From Cognatundibacterium oligocarboniphilum (GTDB lineage Bacteria; Pseudomonadota; Gammaproteobacteria; Burkholderiales; Burkholderiaceae_D), in the NCBI RefSeq assembly GCF_013377855.1, contig NZ_JABXYJ010000006.1, forward strand, positions 164,377 to 228,376: a stretch of DNA of 64,000 bases, read 5' to 3'. Below are positions 25,931-36,246 of the stretch, piece after piece. Position 1 is the stretch's first letter. Every line of letters starts with the position of its first letter. The position numbers and the translations under genes were made by a program. Below the pieces are notes generated by a model. That model searched no databases. It was not told the DNA's origin and was given only the letters and a program-made list of their open reading frames with translations.

Positions 25931-26812
25931 ATGCAACTTGAGAAAGACTGCCGCAGCCTGATCGGCCATTCGGATATTGATGAAGGTATCAATCGCAGAA
26001 ATTTTATCCAGACAGCGGTCGGCGTCGGCTTTGCGGCTGCAACGCTCCCCGTGTTTGCGCAAAGCGTGATCAAAACTGATGCCACTGGCTTGACCGCCGG
26101 TGTGATCTCACTGGATATTCATGGCCAGAAAGTACCGCTCTACTATGCCCAGCCGGAAGGTAAAAGTAATCTGCCGGTGATTCTGGTGGTCTCTGAAATA
26201 TTTGGCGTTCATGAGCATATCTCGGATGTGGCGCGCCGTTTTGCAAAACAGGGTTATCTGGCACTGGCACCGGAATTATTTATCCGTCAGGGGGACGCCG
26301 GTAAATATAGTTCGATTGCAGAACTGATTAAAGAAGTGATTTCCAAAGTGCCTGATGCGCAGGTGATGAGTGACCTGGATGCCGTCGTCGCCTGGGCCGG
26401 CCAGCACGGCGGCGATATCACACGTCTGGGCATTACCGGATTCTGCTGGGGTGGACGCATCACCTGGATGTATGCGGCGCATAATCCTTCGGTAAAAGCC
26501 GGCGTCGCCTGGTATGGTCGGCTGATTGATCAGCCAAATGCCTTATCCCCGACCAATCCGATTGATATCGCACCAACACTCACTGTGCCGATCCTGGGAC
26601 TGTACGGTGCCAAAGACACCGGTATCAGCGTTGAGTCTGTCCAGAAGATGCAGTCGGCGCTGGCAAAGGGTAACAGCCATTCTGAGTTCAGGATTTATGA
26701 AAACTCGGGCCACGCATTCCATGCCGATTACCGTCCCAGCTATGTCGAAGCGGATGCCAAAGATGGCTGGGCGCGCTGTCTGGCATGGTTTAAAGCACAT
26801 CAGGTCATCTGA
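25931..26812 (+). CDS. Tat-exported dienelactone hydrolase family protein
   Basis: A 293-residue alpha/beta hydrolase of the dienelactone hydrolase (DLH) family. A twin-arginine signal is visible: NRRNFIQTAVGVGFAAATLP with the arginines at 22-23 and probable cleavage after FAQ near residue 44. The catalytic triad is Cys172 (GFCWGG), Asp229 (YGAKDT) and His261 (SGHAFH), with the DLH-type Glu89 in SEIFGVHEH. The export signal suggests a periplasmic role. No chlorocatechol pathway genes are nearby, so the substrate is probably not dienelactone itself and remains unknown. Confidence 0.88.
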   Translation: MQLEKDCRSLIGHSDIDEGINRRNFIQTAVGVGFAAATLPVFAQSVIKTDATGLTAGVISLDIHGQKVPLYYAQPEGKSNLPVILVVSEIFGVHEHISDVARRFAKQGYLALAPELFIRQGDAGKYSSIAELIKEVISKVPDAQVMSDLDAVVAWAGQHGGDITRLGITGFCWGGRITWMYAAHNPSVKAGVAWYGRLIDQPNALSPTNPIDIAPTLTVPILGLYGAKDTGISVESVQKMQSALAKGNSHSEFRIYENSGHAFHADYRPSYVEADAKDGWARCLAWFKAHQVI

Positions 26813-26951
26813 GTCTGCTGCCTGACCGTATTCTTCCGGCGCAAAATTCCGGTGGATACGGTCATACCTGCAGGCGGTTTGCAGAAAACCCGGCAATATG
26901 TTTTAATTTGCAACCATGTTGCAAATCTGAGGTTTTAAAATTCATTCCACA

Positions 26952-27713
26952 TTGCTGTCTATTATTTTTACCACCGCCATCGCGGGTGTACTCAGCATTT
27001 CTGCTGCGGCTGTTTTTTCCTATTCCTTCCTGACCCGCATTGTCGAACGCATGGTCAGTCTGTCGGTCGGCATCATGCTGTCGACTTCCTTACTGCACGC
27101 TTTGCCGGAAGCGTTTGAATCACAGGCGGATACCCGCACCCTGTTTGCCTGCCTGCTGGGCGGGCTGCTCGCATTCTTCCTGCTGGAGAAGATGGCGATT
27201 CTGCGGCACTCTCATCACCATGAGGGCGATGGCCACCACCATGAACATGGTCATGATGCGCATGAAGCGGGTAAAGCCGGATGGATGATTCTGGTCGGTG
27301 ACGGCATGCATAATTTCACCGACGGCATCCTGATTGCCGCCGCCTTCCTCGCCAATCCGGAGCTCGGGCTAGTCACGGCGCTGGCAATCATTGCGCACGA
27401 AATTCCTCAGGAAATCGGTGATTTTATTGTGCTGCTGAATGCCGGATTCAGCCGTATGCGCGCTTATCTGTACAATCTGGCCTGCAGCCTGCTGGGGGTC
27501 ATCGGCGGCATCCTGGGATATTTCACACTCGAAAAAGCCAGCGGCATGATTCCGTATGTGCTGGTGTTTGCCTCATCCGGCTTTATTTATATCGCCGTCA
27601 GCGATCTGATGCCGCAAATGCAGCGGCGCGCCACCCTGCGGGAAACAGTACCGCAAGTCCTGCTGATCGCACTCGGCATCATGCTGGTGCTGTTCGTCAC
27701 ACGGCATCATTAA
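26952..27713 (+). CDS. ZIP-family metal transporter
   Basis: A 253-residue inner-membrane protein with about eight helices, a His-rich cytoplasmic loop (residues 86-104, HSHHHEGDGHHHEHGHDAH) and the ZIP motifs HNFTDGILIA and AHEIPQEIGDF in helices 4 and 5, which bind Zn2+ or Fe2+. It should import divalent metal into the cytosol. The start is unusual: no ATG fits. TTG at 26952 is listed, but a GAGG site at 26929-26932 is correctly spaced for an ATT codon at 26940, which would add four residues (xHST). No metal regulator gene is adjacent. Confidence 0.87.
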   Translation: MLSIIFTTAIAGVLSISAAAVFSYSFLTRIVERMVSLSVGIMLSTSLLHALPEAFESQADTRTLFACLLGGLLAFFLLEKMAILRHSHHHEGDGHHHEHGHDAHEAGKAGWMILVGDGMHNFTDGILIAAAFLANPELGLVTALAIIAHEIPQEIGDFIVLLNAGFSRMRAYLYNLACSLLGVIGGILGYFTLEKASGMIPYVLVFASSGFIYIAVSDLMPQMQRRATLRETVPQVLLIALGIMLVLFVTRHH

Positions 27714-27801
27714 GCTTAAGCCGCTGCCAACATCAAGGCAATAGTACGGCGCAATGCTGTGCTGACCATCCACAGGCATTCAGACTTCGACCAGCAAGCA
27801 C

Positions 27802-28647
27802 TTATCGCGCAACCGGACGCGCCGGATCGGCGCACCACTCGCTCCATGAACCGGGGTACAGGGCAGCACCGCATAAACCGGCCACTTCCAGCGCCAGCAG
27901 ATTGTGGCAGGCCGTCACACCAGAGCCGCATTGCATAATCGCTCTGGCCGGATCCGCCACCAGTTGCGACCATTCCTGACTCAGCTGGAGAGGTGATTTG
28001 AATGTACCGTCCGGCTGCAGATTGTCTTTGAAAAACCGATTCAGCGCACCGGGAATATGGCCACCCACCGGATCGATCGTTTCATTTTCTCCGCGATAAC
28101 GGTCTGCTGCCCGCGCATCCACCAGCGTCATGGCGGCACTGGACAGATTTTCCAACACATCTCCGATACTGACCTGCACAGTCAGGGGCGGATGCTGCGA
28201 AATCGTCCCGGCTGAAGGGATGCTGAGGTCCGTTGACAGCGGCAGTCCTGCCGCGGTCCAGGCGGTAATACCGCCATCGAGTACCGCGACCGCCTCATGC
28301 CCGACCCAGCGCAACATCCACCACAGGCGTGCCGCAAACATGCCGCCATGCGCATCATAGGCAATCACCTGAGTGTCATCACTGATTCCCAGCGAACGCA
28401 GAGTCTGGATAAACGTTTGCTGATCAGGCAAAGGATGGCGGCCGCGGAATATACCATCATGATCCCGGCTGCAGGCAGACAGTTGCTCATCCAGATGCAC
28501 GAACAAAGCACCCGGCAAATGCCCTTGCGCGTAAGCCTCCCTGCCAGCCTGCGGATTGCCCAGATCATGCCGGCAATCCAGAATCACCTGATTGCGATCC
28601 TGCTGATGCCGTACCAGGTCGGCGACGCTGATTAACGTAGTCCACAT
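27802..28647 (-). CDS. sseA: 3-mercaptopyruvate/thiosulfate sulfurtransferase (two rhodanese domains)
   Basis: A 281-residue tandem-rhodanese protein. The inactive N-terminal domain spans about 1-140 (VILDCRHDLGNP, DAHGGMFAARLWW) and the catalytic domain about 155-281, with active-site loop CGSGVTAC and catalytic Cys240. The CG(S/T)GVTA loop is typical of SseA-type 3-mercaptopyruvate sulfurtransferases, which move sulfane sulfur to thiophilic acceptors such as cyanide or thiols. It is cytosolic, with no signal. It lies 12 bp after the EamA transporter gene on the same strand. Confidence 0.9.
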   Translation of the reverse strand: MWTTLISVADLVRHQQDRNQVILDCRHDLGNPQAGREAYAQGHLPGALFVHLDEQLSACSRDHDGIFRGRHPLPDQQTFIQTLRSLGISDDTQVIAYDAHGGMFAARLWWMLRWVGHEAVAVLDGGITAWTAAGLPLSTDLSIPSAGTISQHPPLTVQVSIGDVLENLSSAAMTLVDARAADRYRGENETIDPVGGHIPGALNRFFKDNLQPDGTFKSPLQLSQEWSQLVADPARAIMQCGSGVTACHNLLALEVAGLCGAALYPGSWSEWCADPARPVAR

Positions 28648-28659
28648 GCTTATCTCCTT

Positions 28660-29571
28660 TTATTCAGAGGTGATCGGGTCAGAAGCGGGTCGCTGCTGGT
28701 TTCTGGCATTATAAAAGCTGGCAATCAGTCCACTCAATAGAATGATGACGATCCCGCACCAGCTCAGCCAGGCCAGATGCTCGTTCCACAAAAAGACATC
28801 CCAGCAGCTGGAAAAGACAATCCCCGCATACTGCAGATTGGCTGTCAGTAAGGTATTCCCCAGCCGGTAAGCGCGTGTCATGGCCATCTGCGCGCTGGCT
28901 GCCGTCAGCCCGATCGTCAGCAGCAGCAACGCGCCATGCAGATTCACCGGATGCCAGACAGGCTGACCAGCCGGGGTGGGCGGAAACAGCGCCGTCCCAA
29001 TCACACCGGCGACCGCACAACTCATGGAGAAATAAAACACCACGCGGTATTCCGGCTCTCCCATCAACCCCATTTGCCGTACCTGCAAATACGCCAGCGC
29101 TGCCAGTATGCCGGACACCAAAGCAACCACTCCGCCGATCCACTGGTCTGCATGTATGCTTGGCCGCAGCAACAAGACCACACCGCCAAACCCCATGATA
29201 ATCGCAGCCATCAGGCGCCAGTCCATATTGCGCTGCCTGCGCCACCAGGCGCTCACCAGCAGAATAGCGGCGATCCAGATTGGCGACATATAATTCAGCG
29301 TCACCGCCATTGCCAGCGGCAATTGCCCAATCGCATAAAACCATAACCATAAGGCACTGACGCCGACGCTGCCGCGCCACAGGTGATGACCTGCCATTCC
29401 GGTTTTCAGACTGCCGCCTTGCCAGCGTATCAACGCCAGGATCATCAACATGCCGATCACGCCACGATAGGCGACGATTTCCGAAGTTGAATAATCAACC
29501 GATGCCAGCTTGACACAAACACCCATGATCGAAAACAGAAAACTCGCAACCAGCATCCACAAAGACTGCAT
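28660..29571 (-). CDS. EamA/DMT-family transporter
   Basis: A 303-residue inner-membrane protein with ten predicted helices in two EamA repeats, starting MQSLWMLVASFLFSIMGVCVK. Family members export amino acids, metabolites or drugs; the substrate here cannot be read. The ATG at 29571 is preferred because GGAAG precedes it by about five bases; upstream in-frame ATGs at 29613 and beyond lie inside the terminator hairpin of the previous gene. It is followed by sseA at 12 bp. Confidence 0.85.
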   Translation of the reverse strand: MQSLWMLVASFLFSIMGVCVKLASVDYSTSEIVAYRGVIGMLMILALIRWQGGSLKTGMAGHHLWRGSVGVSALWLWFYAIGQLPLAMAVTLNYMSPIWIAAILLVSAWWRRQRNMDWRLMAAIIMGFGGVVLLLRPSIHADQWIGGVVALVSGILAALAYLQVRQMGLMGEPEYRVVFYFSMSCAVAGVIGTALFPPTPAGQPVWHPVNLHGALLLLTIGLTAASAQMAMTRAYRLGNTLLTANLQYAGIVFSSCWDVFLWNEHLAWLSWCGIVIILLSGLIASFYNARNQQRPASDPITSE

Positions 29572-29595
29572 CAACACTTCCAATCCAAAATTTCC

Positions 29596-29626
29596 AAAAA
29601 GAAGGGAGGCCATCTGCCTCCCCTTC
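29596..29626 (-). terminator. rho-independent terminator of the Rieske oxygenase gene
   Basis: On the minus strand GAAGGGGAGGC pairs with GCCTCCCTTC around a short loop and runs into TTTTT (plus-strand A run 29596-29600). It separates the oxygenase gene from the EamA transporter gene. Confidence 0.75.
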
Positions 29627-29645
29627 GTGATCTGACCAGACCGGA

Positions 29646-30746
29646 TCAGAATACCATTCTGCGCCGGTACCATTCATGAAAATGCTGCATGCCATCTTCC
29701 ATCGGCGACTGATACGGACCTACTTCATTCTCGCCACGGTCCAGCAGGATTTTACGGCCAGCATCCATGCGTATGCCGATCTCATCATCCTCGATGCAAG
29801 TTTCCATGTAAGCGGCGCGCTCGGCTTCGATGAATTCACGCTCAAACAGCACGATTTCTTCCGGATAATAAAATTCGACCACATTGCGGGTCTTGCCGGT
29901 TTCAGTCGGCCATAAGGTCGAGACCACCAGCACATGCGGATACCATTCCACCATGATATTCGGATACAAGGTCAGCCAGATCGCACCGTATTGAGGCGGT
30001 TCGCCATTGCGGAATTTCAGCACCTGTTCCTGCCAGCGCCGGTATTTTTCCGAACCAGACTTCAGCAAACCGTGATTGACGCCGACGGTCTGGACGCTGT
30101 AATCATCGCCGAATTCCCAGCGCAGATCATCGCATGTGACGAAGCTGCCCAGACCGGGATGGAAAGGCTCGACGTGATAATCTTCCAGATAAACCTCGAT
30201 AAAGGTTTTCCAGTTGTAATCACAGTCATGCACTTCAACGTGATCGAGCATGTATCCCGTAAAGTCGAGATCGCGGGTCACGGTCAGTTGCGACATGCGC
30301 TCCATGACATTGTAACCATTCTGCTCGAATAACAGGCCATTCCAGTTTTGCAGCGGCGTGCGCTTCAGATTCATGCAAGGCGTATCGGCAAAATGCGGCG
30401 CACCGATCAGTTCACCTTTCAGATCATACGTCCAGCGATGCAGCGGACATACGATATTATTCGCATTGCCGCGGCCATTAAACATTAAAGCCTGACGATG
30501 GCGACAGACGTTCGACATCAGCTCAATTCCCTGAGCGCTGCGAACCAGCATGCGGCCTTCATTTTCGGAAGCCAGTGTGGCGAAATCCCCCACATTCGGC
30601 ACCATCAGTTCATGACCCACATAGCGAGGGCCAGCCTGGAACAGATCTTTTATTTCGCGTTCTAATAACGCTTCATCAAAATAAACCTGAACCGGAAGTT
30701 GCGCGTCAGAACGCGCCAGTGTAGACAAAGAAGCCAGATCGGACAT
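29646..30746 (-). CDS. Rieske [2Fe-2S] aromatic-ring-hydroxylating/demethylating oxygenase, alpha subunit
   Basis: A 366-residue protein. The N-terminal Rieske domain binds [2Fe-2S] through Cys81-x-His83 and Cys100-x2-His103 (CRHRQ and CPLHRW). The C-terminal START-like catalytic domain holds the mononuclear iron site in VYLEDYHVEPFHPGL. This layout fits the choline/carnitine/betaine-type and aromatic oxygenases. Electron transfer needs a reductase, and none is adjacent. The start at 30746 (MSDLASL) follows a G-rich ribosome-binding site; the frame stays open 69 codons further upstream but that part is not protein-like. Substrate unknown. Confidence 0.85.
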   Translation of the reverse strand: MSDLASLSTLARSDAQLPVQVYFDEALLEREIKDLFQAGPRYVGHELMVPNVGDFATLASENEGRMLVRSAQGIELMSNVCRHRQALMFNGRGNANNIVCPLHRWTYDLKGELIGAPHFADTPCMNLKRTPLQNWNGLLFEQNGYNVMERMSQLTVTRDLDFTGYMLDHVEVHDCDYNWKTFIEVYLEDYHVEPFHPGLGSFVTCDDLRWEFGDDYSVQTVGVNHGLLKSGSEKYRRWQEQVLKFRNGEPPQYGAIWLTLYPNIMVEWYPHVLVVSTLWPTETGKTRNVVEFYYPEEIVLFEREFIEAERAAYMETCIEDDEIGIRMDAGRKILLDRGENEVGPYQSPMEDGMQHFHEWYRRRMVF

Positions 30747-32265
<1,519 letters not shown>

Positions 32266-32321
32266 AAGCGCATCATTTCATTTCCAGCATAATGTATCTG
32301 TCAAAGTCGGAGGCCGGTCAG

Positions 32322-33290
32322 ATGAAAAAGAAAAATGTGGCTGTTGCATGCGTGCTCTCAGGTTTTATCTGCGCTTTTTTCTTAACCAACAGCCTGCCAT
32401 TGCAGGATACCCACACTCCGGTCAGGCTCACTACCGGAGACATTTCTTTTTCTTTTGTCCGGTCCATGACAGGCAGCAACACGGACGGTGACGCTACGCA
32501 GACCGATCAGGGCGACCTGATCATTACGCAGGATTTACGACTGCTGTTTGATTACTATCTGTCGGCGGTCGGCGAAAAAGAATTGCCCGATATCCGGAAG
32601 CAGATTGAGCAGGTACTGCGACAAAAATTATCGATTCATGCAGCAGGACAGGCCATGCGCTTACTGGATCATTACCTTGCTTATAAACAGGCGCTGGCTG
32701 ACCTTGAGCTACATGGCTCTGCCGATATCAGCATAGCGGGCAATCAGCTGGCCGCAATCCGCCAGCGCTGGCAAAAAATGCAGGCTTTGCGGCTGGAGTA
32801 TTTCAATGCGGCGGAAAATCAGGCGCTGTTCAGTTTTGATGATGCATACGATCAGGATGCACTGGCAAGACTGGAAATCAGCCAGGACACCGCACTAAAC
32901 GCAGAACAGAAAAAAGCACGCCTGCAGGCACTGGACGATGCGATGAACCCTGAACTGCGGGCAGCCAGGCAGGCACCTTATCAGGTTATCCGGCTGGAAG
33001 AACAGGTGCAGCAAATGCGCAATCAGGGGGCCAGTGAAGACGATATCTATCGCTGGCGCGCGCAAAACACCACACCTGAAGCAGCGGAGCGTCTGACGGC
33101 AGTCGACCGGGAAGCCGCAGAATGGAAAACCCGGATCCGCATATATCTCGAACAGCGTCAGCTATTGCTCAGCCATGCCGGAAACACGACAGATTCGGCA
33201 CAACTGACCGGCCTGCAACAGATACGGGATCGCTATTTCAGTCCGCAGGAACAGCGCCGTCTGGCAGCGTATGAAGGAAATACACAATAA
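32322..33290 (+). CDS. lifO: lipase-specific foldase (LifO/Lif)
   Basis: A 322-residue steric chaperone anchored in the inner membrane by an N-terminal helix (about residues 5-24, VAVACVLSGFICAFFLTNSL), with the rest periplasmic and highly helical. The diagnostic Lif motif R-x-x-F-D-Y-x-L-S-A is present as RLLFDYYLSAVGE. It folds the lipase encoded just upstream. The ATG at 32322 is chosen because GGAGG stands nine bases before it; a start ten codons earlier lacks a site. It is convergent with the DUF1631 gene, nine bp apart. Confidence 0.93.
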   Translation: MKKKNVAVACVLSGFICAFFLTNSLPLQDTHTPVRLTTGDISFSFVRSMTGSNTDGDATQTDQGDLIITQDLRLLFDYYLSAVGEKELPDIRKQIEQVLRQKLSIHAAGQAMRLLDHYLAYKQALADLELHGSADISIAGNQLAAIRQRWQKMQALRLEYFNAAENQALFSFDDAYDQDALARLEISQDTALNAEQKKARLQALDDAMNPELRAARQAPYQVIRLEEQVQQMRNQGASEDDIYRWRAQNTTPEAAERLTAVDREAAEWKTRIRIYLEQRQLLLSHAGNTTDSAQLTGLQQIRDRYFSPQEQRRLAAYEGNTQ

Positions 33291-33299
33291 CCGGGTAGA

Positions 33300-35576
33300 T
33301 CAGGCTGCGCTGGCAACCTGATCGTCTGCAACTGGCGCAACCGTATCGGGCGTAGATTCTGGCATGGTTTCGAGCGCTTCCAGCAAAGCCTGATTCATCA
33401 CTTTATCCAGATTCAGCACCTGTGCCCGCTGTTCGCGGAAGGCCTGCTCCAGCTCTGTAACGGGAATAGAAAAACTTTTCTCTTTCTGGCTGGAAGTGAA
33501 AATATACAGACTGCGCATCGGACTGACCCATGCCAGCCGCACCCGGATTGACTCTTGCCCTGTCACTGGGATGTAATTAATCCAGATACCGCGTTCGAGC
33601 TGGTGAACCTGTCTGCTCGACTCGTCATCGTCTTCACTGACTTGTTGTGCTGCTTTTTTCTCTGCTTCCGCACGTTTTTGCAGCCGCCGTTCGGCAGCCT
33701 GCTGGGCCGCTTCCACCGCCAGCTCCAGCTGTTTATCGGGCGACAGTTCCAGTGGCGCCCGGACAATGGACGCATGGCATTCCGCCAGTTCTGCAAAAAA
33801 ACGTACACGGTCTTCATCCTGCCACTTAATCAGGCTCAGCCATTTATTCAGCCGCGCCAGAATCGCGGGTAAACGATTCAATAATTCCTGTCTTTCCTGC
33901 AAAGTGATTTTCGGCTTGACACTCCAGATCAGGTCATCCATAGTACGCAGTGCATCTTCGACAGCATGCGGCTTCTCTTCCTGTACGCTATATGCGAGCG
34001 TCAACACCTTGATCCAGCGGTTTTCCAGAAACGCCTCCACAAACGCGACCACCTCTCCGGTGCCGATGCGTAATGCGACTTCATTGTTGGCCGTCATGCT
34101 GGCTTGTTTGATTTTTTCTTTGAGTAACGCATGCTGAATCGGTGTCTGCAAAGCCTCCGCCTCGGCAGTCTCTTGTTTTGCAATAAAGTTTTCGAGATCC
34201 GTCACCACCTCATCAAATAAGGCAATTTCCTCATTGAATTCTTTGGAAATCCGCTGTACATTTTTCTGCATCGCCTGGAACAGCGGATCATCTTGCCCCT
34301 TACTCTGATCCAGGGTCGGGCTGTAACGCGACAGCAAGTCAATCAACCGGCGTGCGGGATGTTGTTCCTTAAAAAAGAAACCCTGATCGATCAACGCTGC
34401 TTTCAGTACCGGTACCTGAAGCACTGAAATCAGCTCCTTGACCGGTTGTGGGATCGCGCTATTCCGGAACACATGATCAAAGACTTGCGCCAGCAAATCA
34501 ACAGTATGCTTTTCCACACCGCTGCTGGCCATTTCCGGGAAATACTCGCGGATTTGCGACAAGCGCAGAATATCCTTTGCCTCTGCCATCAGTTGGTGGA
34601 GCTTGAGACTGTGCTGCAAACCTGCCAGATGCTGAAAAAACGCCGATTGTGCGGGGGATGCAGATGACTGATAGCCTGTAGCAGGCTGCGCGTACGACTG
34701 CAGTTGCGGTGCTGCATGATCCTGACCGCTTGCCGCATAAACTCCCGGTGGCGCTGCGGAACGTCCTCCGGAAAAATAACGATCCAGCTTTTGCTGCAGA
34801 CCTAAACTATTCCCACTACTGTCTGGCTGGCAATTTTCCCGCCCAGGCGACGCCGGACGCGTTTTTTTGACCAAATTCTGCCTGATCCGGTAAGACTCCT
34901 GCAAATCAGGCAATATGCCCTTTCCAACCAGAACCAAGTTTAATTCATACAAAACCGGCGCAAGATCAAACAGGATATCGGCACTCAGTAAAGGCAAAAT
35001 CAGCTCATGCGTATTTTCTTCCGGTTCAAACTGACACCAGGCATTGTACAAAGCCTGTAATACGATATCAGGGCGGAACGGATTCTGAGCAATGCTGAGT
35101 GTATCTCTACCCAGCACATGGGATAAACGCATATTCAGCGCAGCGTATTGTTCTGCGTTATCAAGCTCGATGGTACGACTGATGCGGCTGAACGTCAGCT
35201 TCTTATCCATTTCCTCATAACTGACCAGACTCAGATCCTGATCATCCCCTCCAGCACAGGCAGACGCCAGCTTTCCGGTACACAGCAAAACCTGTATATC
35301 GTTGCTAAAAGCAGTTTCCAGCTCTTTCGCCGCAAGATGATAAAAAGCATAGGAATTTCTTTTTAGCAACTGCCCGGCCTGAAAGCTCAGATTTGCCTCG
35401 CGCGAATCCATGCTTTGCTCAGATAAGGCCAGCATCGCATTCGACAATCTGCCGGAAAAAGCATCCAGTTGCGCCAATACCGGCTGCATTGCGGCCGGAA
35501 CCAGCCCGGACAACACCTCTCCGGCGCCTGCAGACGCAGTCTCCGGCAAGATCTGTTGTTTTTTAGGGCTGTTCAT
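33300..35576 (-). CDS. DUF1631-family protein
   Basis: A 758-residue, mostly helical cytosolic protein that I recognise as the DUF1631 family, found widely in beta- and gammaproteobacteria and sometimes mislabelled thymidine phosphorylase. Features: LNAEQYAALNMRLSHVLGRD-like region in the N-terminal third, a Ser/Ala/Gly/Gln-rich break around residues 240-310, a long coiled region with AEAEKKAAQQVSEDD near 640-660, and a C-terminal PilZ-like beta stretch (GIWINYIPVTGQESIRVRLAWVS region). No enzyme motif is visible. It is monocistronic with long flanking gaps. Function is not established. Confidence 0.75.
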   Translation of the reverse strand: MNSPKKQQILPETASAGAGEVLSGLVPAAMQPVLAQLDAFSGRLSNAMLALSEQSMDSREANLSFQAGQLLKRNSYAFYHLAAKELETAFSNDIQVLLCTGKLASACAGGDDQDLSLVSYEEMDKKLTFSRISRTIELDNAEQYAALNMRLSHVLGRDTLSIAQNPFRPDIVLQALYNAWCQFEPEENTHELILPLLSADILFDLAPVLYELNLVLVGKGILPDLQESYRIRQNLVKKTRPASPGRENCQPDSSGNSLGLQQKLDRYFSGGRSAAPPGVYAASGQDHAAPQLQSYAQPATGYQSSASPAQSAFFQHLAGLQHSLKLHQLMAEAKDILRLSQIREYFPEMASSGVEKHTVDLLAQVFDHVFRNSAIPQPVKELISVLQVPVLKAALIDQGFFFKEQHPARRLIDLLSRYSPTLDQSKGQDDPLFQAMQKNVQRISKEFNEEIALFDEVVTDLENFIAKQETAEAEALQTPIQHALLKEKIKQASMTANNEVALRIGTGEVVAFVEAFLENRWIKVLTLAYSVQEEKPHAVEDALRTMDDLIWSVKPKITLQERQELLNRLPAILARLNKWLSLIKWQDEDRVRFFAELAECHASIVRAPLELSPDKQLELAVEAAQQAAERRLQKRAEAEKKAAQQVSEDDDESSRQVHQLERGIWINYIPVTGQESIRVRLAWVSPMRSLYIFTSSQKEKSFSIPVTELEQAFREQRAQVLNLDKVMNQALLEALETMPESTPDTVAPVADDQVASAA

Positions 35577-35979
35577 GATGACGATCTATTAATTTTAGAA
35601 GAAATTTCTGCAATACTGGCTCTGTGCTGACAACGAACAACAGAGGTACGTTCTGCCCTCCGCTTCCGATCAAAACAGAATTTTGCTTTCTTTGCATGAA
35701 CCCGCACCTGACCGGATAAAGCGGCTGCATTTGAACTATACATACAGAATTTCCACATGGAAATGTTCAGAACACAATTTATCCTATTCTTTGAGTATAA
35801 AATGCCCCGTCCTCAATAAACATTTTCCTGATTGAAACAATAATTTCCATTTGTAACAGAATTAACTTTCCATATCCGCCAATTTCCGCTCAAGGTTTCC
35901 GTATTACTCTAAAATAGCCGGTTGAACGCATTTTGCGCATTTCAGCGCGACGTTTGAACAACGATGGACAAGAACTGGT
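35577..35979. other. AT-rich divergent region between DUF1631 gene and xseB
   Basis: 403 bp without a recognised gene. It should hold promoters for both directions; TAAAAT at 35910-35915 is a possible -10 for xseB-ispA-dxs but lacks a good -35. No strong hairpin or repeat was seen. Confidence 0.5.
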
Positions 35980-36246
35980 ATGCCTAAAAAACACGCTGAC
36001 ACTGCCCTGCCAGGAGTCATCCCTACCCCGGCCTCCTTCGAGGCGGCGATGAAAGAGTTAAGTGAATTGGTAACAAAAATGGAAGCTGGTGATCTGCCTA
36101 TCGAAGCTTCTGTGGCGGCGTATCAGCGTGGCTCAGAACTGATCCGATTCTGTGCTGCACAACTTGAGCAGGTTGAACAACAAGTAAAAATCCTGGACGC
36201 AGGGATGTTGAAATCTTTCCAGATTAATGATGGGGACGCCGCATGA
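35980..36246 (+). CDS. xseB: exodeoxyribonuclease VII small subunit
   Basis: An 88-residue small subunit of exonuclease VII, which trims single-stranded DNA with the XseA large subunit. The family pattern is clear: SFEAAMKELSELVTKMEAGD, then LPIEASVAAYQRGSELIRFC, then LEQVEQQVKIL. Its stop overlaps the ispA start by 4 nt (ATGA at 36243-36246), so the two are translationally coupled, a common order in proteobacteria. Confidence 0.94.
   Translation: MPKKHADTALPGVIPTPASFEAAMKELSELVTKMEAGDLPIEASVAAYQRGSELIRFCAAQLEQVEQQVKILDAGMLKSFQINDGDAA

Noticed and set aside
29572-29673. Longer N-terminus of the EamA transporter from ATG codons at or before 29613
   Set aside because: The extra codons lie inside the terminator hairpin of the previous gene; the ATG at 29571 has a proper GGAAG site.
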